A stretch of 6,481 nt of DNA from Planctomycetota bacterium (GTDB lineage: Bacteria; Planctomycetota; Planctomycetia; Pirellulales; UBA7805): the NCBI GenBank assembly GCA_014237955.1, contig JABABY010000120.1, forward strand, positions 1-6,481, read 5' to 3'. Positions 1-6,374 of this stretch are shown here, in pieces. How positions within the stretch are numbered: the stretch's first letter is position 1; every line of letters begins with the position of its first letter. Under the pieces are notes generated by a model that ran no database searches, had not been told where the DNA came from, and worked only from the letters and a program-made list of their open reading frames with translations. The translations under genes and the position numbers were made by a program.

Positions 1-37
1 GCCAGCAGTATTGTGCAGCCCCTTTGCGTCGGGAGGT

Positions 38-2749
38 TTACTCTTCCGAGGCATCCTCTGACGGTTCAACGCTATTATTTGTTTTAGCCGCCTCGAGCTG
101 TTTTTTGACATCATTGACTTCTTTGCGAAATGTTTCGTTTTGCTCTCGCAATCGTTCCACTTCACCGCGAAGATCTCCCAATTCTACAGGCAACTTTTTT
201 TCATCGCGCAATTGTTTTAAAGTTTCAATGGCCGCTTTTTTCTTTCGGCCATCGGAGGGGCCGACATTGAAGGATCGGACGATCTCGATAGCTGCCGGAT
301 CGCGTAGCGAGCCAAGTGCCTTGATCGCAGCAACCTGAACTTTTTCCCTCGGATGGTTCAAATAATCGATGATAAATTCGCGGACCTCGGTACGCTCGTC
401 CAGATTGCGGGCGAGGTAGGCGAGTGCATCGAGAGAGGCAGGAAAAGCTTTAGAGGGATATTGGCCTTCGTCGGCAATTGCCTTTTGGACCATTGGGATA
501 TAGGCCGGATCGTCGAGTGTGCGTATGGCATCAATCGCGCCGGAAGCGACCGCATTGTCGTACGAGTGGGTCGGTAGCAGGGAACGAATTTCACCCGATA
601 CTTCTGCATTCGGATACTTGCCCAGTGGGCGCAACGCGTCGGCGACGATGTCTGGATTCTTTTCGCGTTGCAAAACTGCGAGCAAAGCCTCCTTCGATTC
701 GGGGTGGAAAAAAGTCCCGATGCTGCGTACCACCTGGCGACGAACGCGGGCGTCATCTTGGGCGAGCGAAGAGGTAAGGGCCCGAAGTGCTTGGGGCGTA
801 CCGATGGCCGCCAGTGCTTTGGCCGCTTCGAGCCGGACTCCATAAAAAGGATCGTCATTGAGTGCCGTTTTTAGCTGGTCGATGGTCTTCTGGTCATCTT
901 TTTCGCTCAGTGCTTTTGCTGCAAGCAGCCGGCCGACCACATCCTCTTCCCCTCGCAGTTGCTTGTAGAGCATCTTCTTCGGCTTGTCGAAGGTGATGTC
1001 TGCCAAAACCTCCATATTGGCATCGAAGCGAACGATCTCTGGCCGGGAAGGGAGCGAGACGTAGAAGTCCTGTTGTTGCTTGTCCACCAGGACGGACTCG
1101 TCGACAACAAAATCTTTTCCCACAAAACGGAGCGTTACAGGAAAATCAAAAAGTGGTGTTTCTTTATCGACCTTCTTTTTCTTTTTATCTTTATCGTCGT
1201 CACTATTGGATTTTGTGAGTTGCTCGACTGAGACCTTGGCCAGTTTGTTGCCTGACTGCCAGTCATAAGTCACTTTCAGGCGAGGGTGTCCCGGGTTGTG
1301 AACCCATTGATCAAAAAAGGGTGCCAGGGAGAGGCCGGAAACGTCTTCGAAAGCCTGCTGCAAGTCGTGACTATCAACACTCCGCAGGGCGTTCTTCTTG
1401 ACATAATGATTGACCGCTTTGCGAAACAGTTCCTCTCCGAGTCGAGCACGAAGCATGTGAAGGATCCAGCTGCCTTTGGCATATGCGCGTTGATCAAACT
1501 GGTCCCAGGCCTTTTTATAGTGACGGAAAACAATGGGCCTTTTTTCATTTTTGTTGTAGATAATTCCACGCCGGTCGTTGTAGACCGAGTAAAGCATCGT
1601 ATCTTTGCCATGCTTGTAGCCTCCGTAGAGGTACGAATAGTAAACGGCAAAGCCTTCGTTGAGCCAGAGTTCACTCCAGTCTTTGCAGGTTACATAATCG
1701 CCAAACCATTGATGGACCAATTCGTGGGCAATCAGAATTTGCAAATCCCGTAGATTTTCACTTTCGTCAGGAAAGAGGACAATTGGATTGAGTACCGTGA
1801 GGGAGGTGTTTTCCATCCCACCCATATGGTAATCCTCCACGACGATTTGGTCGTATTTGGGCCATGGGTAGGGCACGCCGATCTCTTTTTCCAGAAACCC
1901 GAGAATGTCAGCCGTGTCACGGAAGGCGTTTGGGGCATAGGGCGCGCGACTCTTCGTTGTGTAAAAGCCGAGTGGAATATCTCGATAGTTCCCTTCCAGT
2001 TTATCGAGGTGTCCTGCTGCCAGTGCGATGAGATAATTAACGTGTGGTTTTTGCTGTTGCCAGTGGACCGATTTCATTTCCCCTGGTTCGTTTTGCCTGC
2101 CGACCATTCGGCCGTTTGAAAGAACGGTCATTTCCTGAGGTACATGACAGATCACCTCGCTGGTGAATCGTTCGTTGGGATAATCGATACTGGGAAACCA
2201 GTGACGTGCCTCGTGCGGTTCGCCCTGCGTCCAGATGTGGGCATCCTCCTTCCGAAAACCAACTTCAGGAGTACGGAAATAGAGCCCTTTTTTCGGCTCA
2301 GCCTCGTAATCAACCTTTAAAAGTACCTGCTTGCGAGGTTCAACGGCCGGGTCGAATGCGATGACGAGTCCCTCGGGCGTCATTTCGTAATCCGAGATTC
2401 CGACATTCGCCTCTACATCTTGGACATCCAAATCGATCGCGTTGAGGGTAAGCTCACGGAGCGGACGAGCAAGAGGCACAAAGGTGAGCTCACAACTGCC
2501 GGCGACGGTCCGTTTTTTGAAATCGGGCGTGACATCCAGCTTGAGATGCAAGAGGTCCACCTGTCGGTCAGGCGCATATTGTCGACCACTTGCGCTCGCC
2601 TTCAGTTGGCTGACAATTTCCTCGGATCCGTAGCGACACATGTTGGCCTGTTCGAGACCGATTTCTTCGGCTTTGCTCACCGAGGTATCGAGGACCAAAC
2701 AAGCGATTGCCATGCATGAAGCAAGGAAGGGAATTTGAAAACTTCTCAA
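38..2749 (-). CDS. Exported M1-family zinc aminopeptidase with C-terminal HEAT repeats and coiled coil
   Basis: This 903-aa protein should remove N-terminal residues from peptides by zinc-dependent hydrolysis outside the cytoplasm. Residues 1-27 form a signal peptide (R2, hydrophobic 6-20, likely cut after S-K-A27). The N-terminal beta domain (about 60-250) carries TQGEP (174-178) and ARHWFP (181-186). The exopeptidase motif GGMEN is at 310-314; E313 should bind the substrate amine. Zinc ligands are H342, H346 and E365 in HELVH-x18-E, and Y423 in YAKG is the catalytic tyrosine. A beta-sandwich follows (about 487-590), with a loop of Asp then Lys at 517-530. About seven HEAT/PBS-like helical repeats span 600-850, and a predicted coiled coil spans 857-890 before an acidic tail. 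GGMEN resembles leukotriene-A4-hydrolase-type M1 enzymes. All catalytic residues are present, so it is probably active. The start is TTG at 2749: it has a good SD, an in-frame TAG lies upstream with no start between, and the next ATG (residue 13) would lose the charged n-region. C12 and C17 raise a weak lipoprotein alternative. The gene lies 93 bp after the propeller gene and is probably co-transcribed with it. Confidence 0.95.
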   Translation of the reverse strand: MRSFQIPFLASCMAIACLVLDTSVSKAEEIGLEQANMCRYGSEEIVSQLKASASGRQYAPDRQVDLLHLKLDVTPDFKKRTVAGSCELTFVPLARPLRELTLNAIDLDVQDVEANVGISDYEMTPEGLVIAFDPAVEPRKQVLLKVDYEAEPKKGLYFRTPEVGFRKEDAHIWTQGEPHEARHWFPSIDYPNERFTSEVICHVPQEMTVLSNGRMVGRQNEPGEMKSVHWQQQKPHVNYLIALAAGHLDKLEGNYRDIPLGFYTTKSRAPYAPNAFRDTADILGFLEKEIGVPYPWPKYDQIVVEDYHMGGMENTSLTVLNPIVLFPDESENLRDLQILIAHELVHQWFGDYVTCKDWSELWLNEGFAVYYSYLYGGYKHGKDTMLYSVYNDRRGIIYNKNEKRPIVFRHYKKAWDQFDQRAYAKGSWILHMLRARLGEELFRKAVNHYVKKNALRSVDSHDLQQAFEDVSGLSLAPFFDQWVHNPGHPRLKVTYDWQSGNKLAKVSVEQLTKSNSDDDKDKKKKKVDKETPLFDFPVTLRFVGKDFVVDESVLVDKQQQDFYVSLPSRPEIVRFDANMEVLADITFDKPKKMLYKQLRGEEDVVGRLLAAKALSEKDDQKTIDQLKTALNDDPFYGVRLEAAKALAAIGTPQALRALTSSLAQDDARVRRQVVRSIGTFFHPESKEALLAVLQREKNPDIVADALRPLGKYPNAEVSGEIRSLLPTHSYDNAVASGAIDAIRTLDDPAYIPMVQKAIADEGQYPSKAFPASLDALAYLARNLDERTEVREFIIDYLNHPREKVQVAAIKALGSLRDPAAIEIVRSFNVGPSDGRKKKAAIETLKQLRDEKKLPVELGDLRGEVERLREQNETFRKEVNDVKKQLEAAKTNNSVEPSEDASEE

Positions 2750-2757
2750 GAGAGCTA

Positions 2758-2761
2758 CCTC
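2758..2761 (-). promoter_or_regulatory. Ribosome-binding site for the TTG-started aminopeptidase
   Basis: On the minus strand GAGG (within TGAGGT) lies 8 nt before TTG at 2749. No comparable SD precedes the ATG at residue 13 (2713). This site, together with the charged signal-peptide n-region, decides for the TTG start. Confidence 0.6.
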
Positions 2762-2842
2762 ACAAGTCGAAAGGCGAACAAGGGGGAATAGCCTCTAGTA
2801 TCCTCACTCGTCTTGCTCGGTGCAAGCTGGTAGGTTCCGTCT

Positions 2843-4489
2843 TTAGGGTACTTGTACGGTGGCGGATCTCTCCTCAACTCGAATTTCGTAGAGTGAGGTG
2901 GTTCCACTGACCTCGTAGGCCACTGCGAGCAGCGGCTCGCCCGTTGGCGAAAGCTTGGCGGGAATGAATGCCATGGTTTCCGGACAGAGTCCAGTATGCA
3001 TGTGGTCGGCCTGTTTTGTCTCACTCGTTTTGTAATCATCGTTTTCATGACGAGCTATGTGGATCCCGGAAAACTCAGGGTGCGCTGGGTCGGTGATATC
3101 GTAGATTACAATAGTGCTTGCTGTCTCAAGTGCGATAAAGGCATACGTGCGCTTGTTAATAGCTCCGATCGTCACGGCCTCTGGTTCGGGACCCCGCTTG
3201 CAACTCATGTCGTCCATCTTGTCCCTGTGCCCGTCGCGGGAGTTGAAATAGGCAGGCGATCTTGTAGCAATCGCTTTTTCAATTTGATCGCCACTGTCGA
3301 AGATTAGTTTGCCGTCGCTATCTCGAATTGAGAATGATCGGCCACCAAAGCCCAACAGTCGCCCGGGATACGCCCGCTGATCAGCATTGGCAACCGAAAT
3401 TTCAAACTGGGAGAGACGTTTTTGTTCGTTTGTTGATAGGGTATTCGGGAGCTGAAGCTTGCCCGCTTTTTTTACGTCGCGGTAACCATCGTATTTGCGA
3501 ACGTCTCCTTCATTGGCGGTGAGCAGAAGGGTCCTCCCTTCATGTTCAAAAGCGACAATGGCATCGGGTTGGTACAGGCCCCAGACAGGAGCAGGAGCGA
3601 TTCGAATCGCTGGTTCTTTGTTATTGCCATCCCGATCACTCACATCCAGTCCATGATCGTCCTGGCTGTGGTCCTTGAGCCCACACGAAAAAATCTGCTC
3701 TATCTCGCCTTTCTCAATATCCAGACTGGCGATGGCGTTGTTTTCCTGGAGTGTGACCCATGCCTTTTGCCCATCGGCAGAAATGGAGATGTACTCCGGT
3801 TCCAGATCTTCGGCGACAGTTGCAAGGCCATCTGGGTGTTTTGTGCTCGGCCCCGAAATGCGGACTCCACGAGCGATCAGTTTGTCTCGTTGTGGGTTGA
3901 ACTGCTCAAAAGAAATGGTTTTTACTTTCGGTCTTTCCTGACCTGGGGTGAAAGCAATCGATGAAATAGAACCCTGCGGGTCCTCGGTGTAGGCCTCATT
4001 CGGTTCTCCCTCGTTGGCGACCAACACGGTATTGCCATCTGGTGTGACGGCCACCATATCGGGATGGGCGCCTACTGAAACCTGCCACAATTCTTTTCCG
4101 CTCTTTAGGTCAAAGAACACACACGAACCATCCATTGTTTTTTGTGGATTGGCGACTGCTACCACAACAAACCGATCTGTTATGCCGACGCTGGTTGGCT
4201 CTCCATACGACGAAACATCCAACTCGCCGGTCCTTTGCCCGTTTGTGATCTTCAGGACATCAATGCGACGGTCCGCTGCATTGCTGACGTATAAATGCTT
4301 GGTGGTGGGCGAGTAGGCGATGACTTCCGCTGCTGATTTGCCAAAGTGTCCATGGGAATGGGTCCAGAGGCGACGCAGTACAAACTCCTTCCGTCCAGTT
4401 TTAGCTCGGACAGCCTCAGGAGTAGAGAGGCAAAATAATGAAAGCATGACGAGAAAACCGAGGTTCCATCTCGCTGTAATTGTGCTCAT
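2843..4489 (-). CDS. Secreted choice-of-anchor I family beta-propeller protein
   Basis: This 548-aa protein belongs to the family called choice-of-anchor I, related to sea-urchin mesenchyme-specific cell surface glycoprotein. Biochemical function is unknown, and the phosphatase or phytase names sometimes given to relatives are not supported here. Residues 1-29 are a signal peptide (hydrophobic 10-22, likely cut after V-R-A29). Propeller-like blades recur through the rest: HPDMVAVTPDG (142-152) and LVANEGEPNE (156-165), EPEYISISADGQKAWVTLQE (230-249), YQPDAIVAFEHEGRTLLL (306-323) with TANEGDVR (324-331), RSFSIRDSDGKLIFDSGDQI (384-403), GPEPEAVTIG (433-442), YAFIALETASTIVIYDITDP (449-468) and LLAVAYEVSGTTSLYEI (520-536). 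The C-terminus stops just after the last blade with no PEP-CTERM, LPXTG or membrane helix, so this member is likely released rather than anchored. Mature cysteines are C123, C269, C430 and C502. The ATG at 4489 is chosen because it yields the complete signal peptide; AGAG lies 8 nt upstream as a modest SD. The aminopeptidase gene follows after 93 bp. Confidence 0.9.
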   Translation of the reverse strand: MSTITARWNLGFLVMLSLFCLSTPEAVRAKTGRKEFVLRRLWTHSHGHFGKSAAEVIAYSPTTKHLYVSNAADRRIDVLKITNGQRTGELDVSSYGEPTSVGITDRFVVVAVANPQKTMDGSCVFFDLKSGKELWQVSVGAHPDMVAVTPDGNTVLVANEGEPNEAYTEDPQGSISSIAFTPGQERPKVKTISFEQFNPQRDKLIARGVRISGPSTKHPDGLATVAEDLEPEYISISADGQKAWVTLQENNAIASLDIEKGEIEQIFSCGLKDHSQDDHGLDVSDRDGNNKEPAIRIAPAPVWGLYQPDAIVAFEHEGRTLLLTANEGDVRKYDGYRDVKKAGKLQLPNTLSTNEQKRLSQFEISVANADQRAYPGRLLGFGGRSFSIRDSDGKLIFDSGDQIEKAIATRSPAYFNSRDGHRDKMDDMSCKRGPEPEAVTIGAINKRTYAFIALETASTIVIYDITDPAHPEFSGIHIARHENDDYKTSETKQADHMHTGLCPETMAFIPAKLSPTGEPLLAVAYEVSGTTSLYEIRVEERSATVQVP

Positions 4490-4534
4490 GCTTCCATCTC
4501 TTGCACGGAAAAAGTTTTAAGGGAGGGCCATAGG

Positions 4535-4543
4535 AAGGAGGTG
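4535..4543 (-). promoter_or_regulatory. Anti-Shine-Dalgarno-like sequence in the propeller leader
   Basis: Read on the minus strand this is CACCTCCTT, the conserved 3' tail motif of 16S rRNA, lying about 46-54 nt before the propeller ATG. It could pair with purine-rich leader sequence; the CTTCC that overlaps its end (4532-4536) can pair with GGAAG at 4491-4495 next to the start codon. On the plus strand it reads as a strong SD, but no start codon is properly spaced behind it. Any regulatory role is inference; the match may be chance. Confidence 0.2.
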
Positions 4544-4634
4544 CCTGTTCTAGATCGTGAGATCCAATCCTAAAACCCCCATTTCTCTAAAAATCTGGAA
4601 AGGCACGGTTGTGTGGTCAGAAGAGCATTCGCAG

Positions 4635-4658
4635 AACCGGTTATGTTGATTGCCGGTT
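4635..4658. repeat. Inverted repeat AACCGG / CCGGTT
   Basis: Arms AACCGG (4635-4640) and CCGGTT (4653-4658) are perfect reverse complements, with 12 nt between them. The left arm is part of the palindrome AACCGGTT (4635-4642), and the right arm overlaps GGTTTAACC (4655-4663), itself an inverted repeat. The cluster lies about 145-175 bp upstream of the propeller gene. It may be a dimeric regulator site; with short arms and no T-run it is not a convincing terminator. Confidence 0.3.
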
Positions 4659-4740
4659 TAACCAGTAAATAAACCATTGTCCGTATTCCGTTTTCGTCTC
4701 TTTTCAAAAGTTTCCTAGGATGAAAGAAGGTGGCAACGTA

Positions 4741-4884
4741 ATGCCGATTTGTGAAAAAGAGATGAAGGAAAAGATGACAAAAAGATGCATTCGGTGTTTG
4801 AGCAGTCGCGTTTGGAATCTGATTGGTTCGAAAAATAGTTTCCGCTGTTTTGTGCTACCGTGTAGGATCTTTCCAGATCGGTGA
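4741..4884 (+). CDS. Possible small zinc-ribbon-like protein (47 aa), uncertain
   Basis: This short plus-strand ORF begins with ATG at 4741, preceded by AGAAGGTGG ending 7 nt upstream, a good SD. An in-frame ATG at 4720 would give 54 aa but lacks a properly spaced SD. The peptide has a Lys/Glu/Met-rich N-terminus (residues 5-15) and then C16-I-R-C19, S21-S22-R-V-W, G29, F35-R-C36, C41 and F44. The order CxxC, hydrophobic-G, aromatic-x-C, C, aromatic resembles small zinc ribbons such as those at the start of some transposases, but the second pair is C-x4-C rather than C-x2-C and an extra C4 is present. Its last 30 bp overlap the sulfatase 3' end tail-to-tail. It could be a real small regulator, a decayed fragment, or chance. 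No homology search was possible. Confidence 0.25.
   Translation: MPICEKEMKEKMTKRCIRCLSSRVWNLIGSKNSFRCFVLPCRIFPDR
4753..4787 (+). repeat. Three phased AAAAGATG-like short repeats
   Basis: Three adjacent units GAAAAAGAGATG, AAGGAAAAGATG and ACAAAAAGATG place GATG at 4761, 4773 and 4784, a period of 12 then 11 bp, near one helical turn. On the minus strand this is a CATCTTTT-type pyrimidine series. It may be a tandem protein-binding site about 265-300 bp upstream of the propeller gene, or merely the Lys/Met-rich codons of the small ORF at 4741-4884. Confidence 0.3.
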
Positions 4885-6291
4885 TTCGCGGTGTGCTTGG
4901 TCTAGATACTGGGATGCTTGTTTTACAATGTCCGGTTTGGTGGTCGCTAAATCTTGCGATTCGCCAATATCGTTTTTAAGATCGTAGAGTTGGATCTTGC
5001 CAGAGCCGAGTGGGTTGCGAATTGCCTTATAGCGACCGAAGCGGACTGCCTGGCGGGGGTGACCGCCGTGCAGTTCCCAGTAGAGATAGGGGTGTTGCTG
5101 TTGCTTTTTCGGTTCATCGAGTAAGGTCGGCAGCAGGCTGATGCTATCGAGGTCCGTTTTGGGTAGCGGTTGGCCGGCGAGTGCGGCGAATGTGGCAAAA
5201 AAATCACCAAAATAGGCGATTTGCGAAGTTGCCTGATCGGCTCGGATGGTCCCCGTCCATCGAGCGAGGAGTGGTACGCGCAGGCCCCCTTCATAGAGAC
5301 CGAATTTGCTCCCCCGCAACGGCCCGGCAGCCTGGAAAAAGTTCGGATCGTGTCCCGCCTCGTTGTGGGGGCCATTGTCCGAAGTAAAAAAGATCGCGGT
5401 CTCTTTATCGATTCCCAGTTCCGCCAGGCGGGAGACAATTTGCCCGACCCCCGAGTCGAGTCGGCTGATCATGGCCGCCTGCCCCTTATTTTGCGCGGTC
5501 CAATTCTCGTCGGCATAGCGGCCCAACTCGGGGACTTCCGTGCCATTGCCCGTGAGCTTGCGGGCCTCGGGATTGGCGTGTGGGATTGTGGGCGTGAGAA
5601 ACAAAAAGAATGGCCCCTGTTTATTCTTCTCAATCCACTCGAGCGATTCCTTCATAAACAGGTCGTGACTGTAGGCCACTTTTTTTGTTGCCATACCCCC
5701 GACAAATCCGGCATAGCCCGGGGGAACCTCCTGGACCACATTTCCCAAAGGGATTTTTTTGCGATTGCGCCAGAGGTAGGTTGGATAGTAGTTGTGGGCA
5801 TGGACGGTATTGAGATATCCGTAAAAGTAATCGAAACCCTGATCTTCAGGTCTCCCGCCTGTTTCCGGAAGATCTCCGCCGATGGCCCATTTGCCAATGA
5901 CTGCTGTGGCATAACCGGCCTGTTTCAAAACCTCGGCAATTGTCACATCCTCAGGTCGCAGGGTCTGTGTGTTCGGCGGCCCGTTGTCCCGGATGCGGCA
6001 GTGGCCCGTATGTTCGCCCGTAAGCAGCACATTGCGTGAGGAGGCGCAGAGGCTTGCACCTGCATAAAACTGTGTGAACCGCATCCCTTCGCTAGCGAGT
6101 TGGTCGATGTGAGGAGTTTTGATCCGCTTTTGGCCATAGCAGCCGAGCTCGCCATAGCCGAGGTCGTCCGCCACGATGAGAATAATGTTTGGACGGCTAC
6201 CGAGAACGGATGCCGTTTCCCCAAAACCGGGCGAGACGACAACCAGATAAGGACTCAGCGATGCTAAGAATAGCAGCAGTTGCCATCGCAT
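4855..6291 (-). CDS. Exported arylsulfatase-type sulfatase with variant C-A-S-S-R motif
   Basis: This 478-aa protein of the formylglycine-dependent sulfatase family should hydrolyse sulfate esters outside the cytoplasm; the substrate cannot be read from sequence. A signal peptide covers about residues 1-24 (R2, hydrophobic 5-20). The catalytic domain starts at RPNIILIVADDLGYGELG (33-50), with D42 and D43 as metal ligands. C82 is the residue to be converted to formylglycine, in C82-A-S-S-R86; canonical is C-x-P/A-x-R, so position 3 is serine. R86, K134 (GKW), H209 (SHD), H238 (PHAN), D305-N306 (SDNG) and K329 (GSKFG) are present. The position equal to His125 of human arylsulfatase A is A136 in GKWAIG, which varies among bacterial relatives. 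The C-terminal part has the usual YLYWELHG (402-409), FGRYKAIRNP (418-427) and LYDLKND (435-441) segments. Length is typical. ATG at 6291 is chosen over in-frame TTG at 6357 because GGAG lies 7 nt upstream and the signal peptide starts there. No sulfatase-activating enzyme is in the window. Confidence 0.95.
   Translation of the reverse strand: MRWQLLLFLASLSPYLVVVSPGFGETASVLGSRPNIILIVADDLGYGELGCYGQKRIKTPHIDQLASEGMRFTQFYAGASLCASSRNVLLTGEHTGHCRIRDNGPPNTQTLRPEDVTIAEVLKQAGYATAVIGKWAIGGDLPETGGRPEDQGFDYFYGYLNTVHAHNYYPTYLWRNRKKIPLGNVVQEVPPGYAGFVGGMATKKVAYSHDLFMKESLEWIEKNKQGPFFLFLTPTIPHANPEARKLTGNGTEVPELGRYADENWTAQNKGQAAMISRLDSGVGQIVSRLAELGIDKETAIFFTSDNGPHNEAGHDPNFFQAAGPLRGSKFGLYEGGLRVPLLARWTGTIRADQATSQIAYFGDFFATFAALAGQPLPKTDLDSISLLPTLLDEPKKQQQHPYLYWELHGGHPRQAVRFGRYKAIRNPLGSGKIQLYDLKNDIGESQDLATTKPDIVKQASQYLDQAHRESPIWKDPTR
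6034..6048 (-). other. Formylglycine motif codons, C-A-S-S-R variant
   Basis: The codons read TGC GCC TCC TCA CGC on the minus strand, encoding C82 to R86. The third codon, TCC at 6040-6042, is Ser; a single T-to-C change would make it CCC (Pro), giving the familiar C-A-P-S-R. The flanking G-A-S-L before and N-V-L-L-T-G after match ordinary active sulfatases. Confidence 0.85.
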
Positions 6292-6298
6292 GATCGGT

Positions 6299-6302
6299 CT
6301 CC
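6299..6302 (-). promoter_or_regulatory. Ribosome-binding site deciding the sulfatase start
   Basis: GGAG on the minus strand ends 7 nt before ATG at 6291. The alternative TTG at 6357 lies inside an inverted repeat (GCATT-N2-AATGC, 6349-6360), and its extra 22 residues are not signal-peptide-like, so the ATG is preferred. Confidence 0.65.
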
Positions 6303-6374
6303 ATCCCTCTATGGGCTGATCTTTCAGGCTGGGTAGGTGGTGCCAGAAGCATTCCAATGCCGCAATCGCAACAA

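Larger units (their letters stand above)
4490..4854. other. 365-bp intergenic region, the main candidate regulatory gap
   Basis: This is the longest stretch without a confident gene, lying between the sulfatase stop and the propeller start. It is more AT-rich than its flanks. No hairpin followed by a T-run, tRNA or known riboswitch is visible. It contains a possible small plus-strand ORF (4741-4884), three phased AAAAGATG-like repeats (4753-4787), an AACCGG/CCGGTT inverted repeat (4635-4658), the palindrome TCCTAGGA (4713-4720), and CACCTCCTT read on the minus strand (4535-4543). A promoter for the propeller-aminopeptidase pair is expected here, but only poor matches to sigma-70 boxes are seen, so none is called. 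Confidence 0.6.

Noticed and set aside
1286..1753. A 155-codon plus-strand ORF opposite the aminopeptidase catalytic region
   Set aside because: It is antisense to the highly conserved HELVH region and has no recognisable motif or SD.
2814..2828. CTTGC-N5-GCAAG hairpin between the propeller and aminopeptidase genes
   Set aside because: The stem is only 5 bp with no following T-run on the minus strand, so it is not called a terminator.
3542..3964. A 140-codon plus-strand ORF opposite the propeller gene
   Set aside because: It is antisense to conserved propeller blades, with no independent support.
4640..4669. Sigma-70-like minus-strand promoter TTTACT-N18-CATAAC, and a plus-strand TTGATT-N16-AATAAA candidate from 4646
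   Set aside because: Each box matches only four of six consensus bases, and planctomycete promoters are poorly defined; such matches are expected by chance in AT-rich DNA.
4570..4677. A 35-codon minus-strand ORF in the 365-bp gap
   Set aside because: It has only a weak SD and the peptide has no recognisable pattern. A leader peptide cannot be excluded but is not supported.
4704..4790. A 28-codon hydrophobic minus-strand ORF in the gap
   Set aside because: There is no SD. The hydrophobic composition follows from the pyrimidine-rich CATCTTTT repeats.
5170..6039. A 289-codon plus-strand ORF opposite the sulfatase
   Set aside because: It lies wholly antisense to a gene with complete sulfatase motifs and shows no domain or signal of its own; it is a mirror of codon bias in the real gene.
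6292..6357. A 22-residue N-terminal extension of the sulfatase from TTG at 6357
   Set aside because: The downstream ATG has the SD and begins a standard signal peptide; the extension would bury that signal.
6349..6360. GCATT-N2-AATGC inverted repeat before the sulfatase
   Set aside because: The two-base loop is too tight for a stable hairpin of this length and no T-run follows; probably chance.
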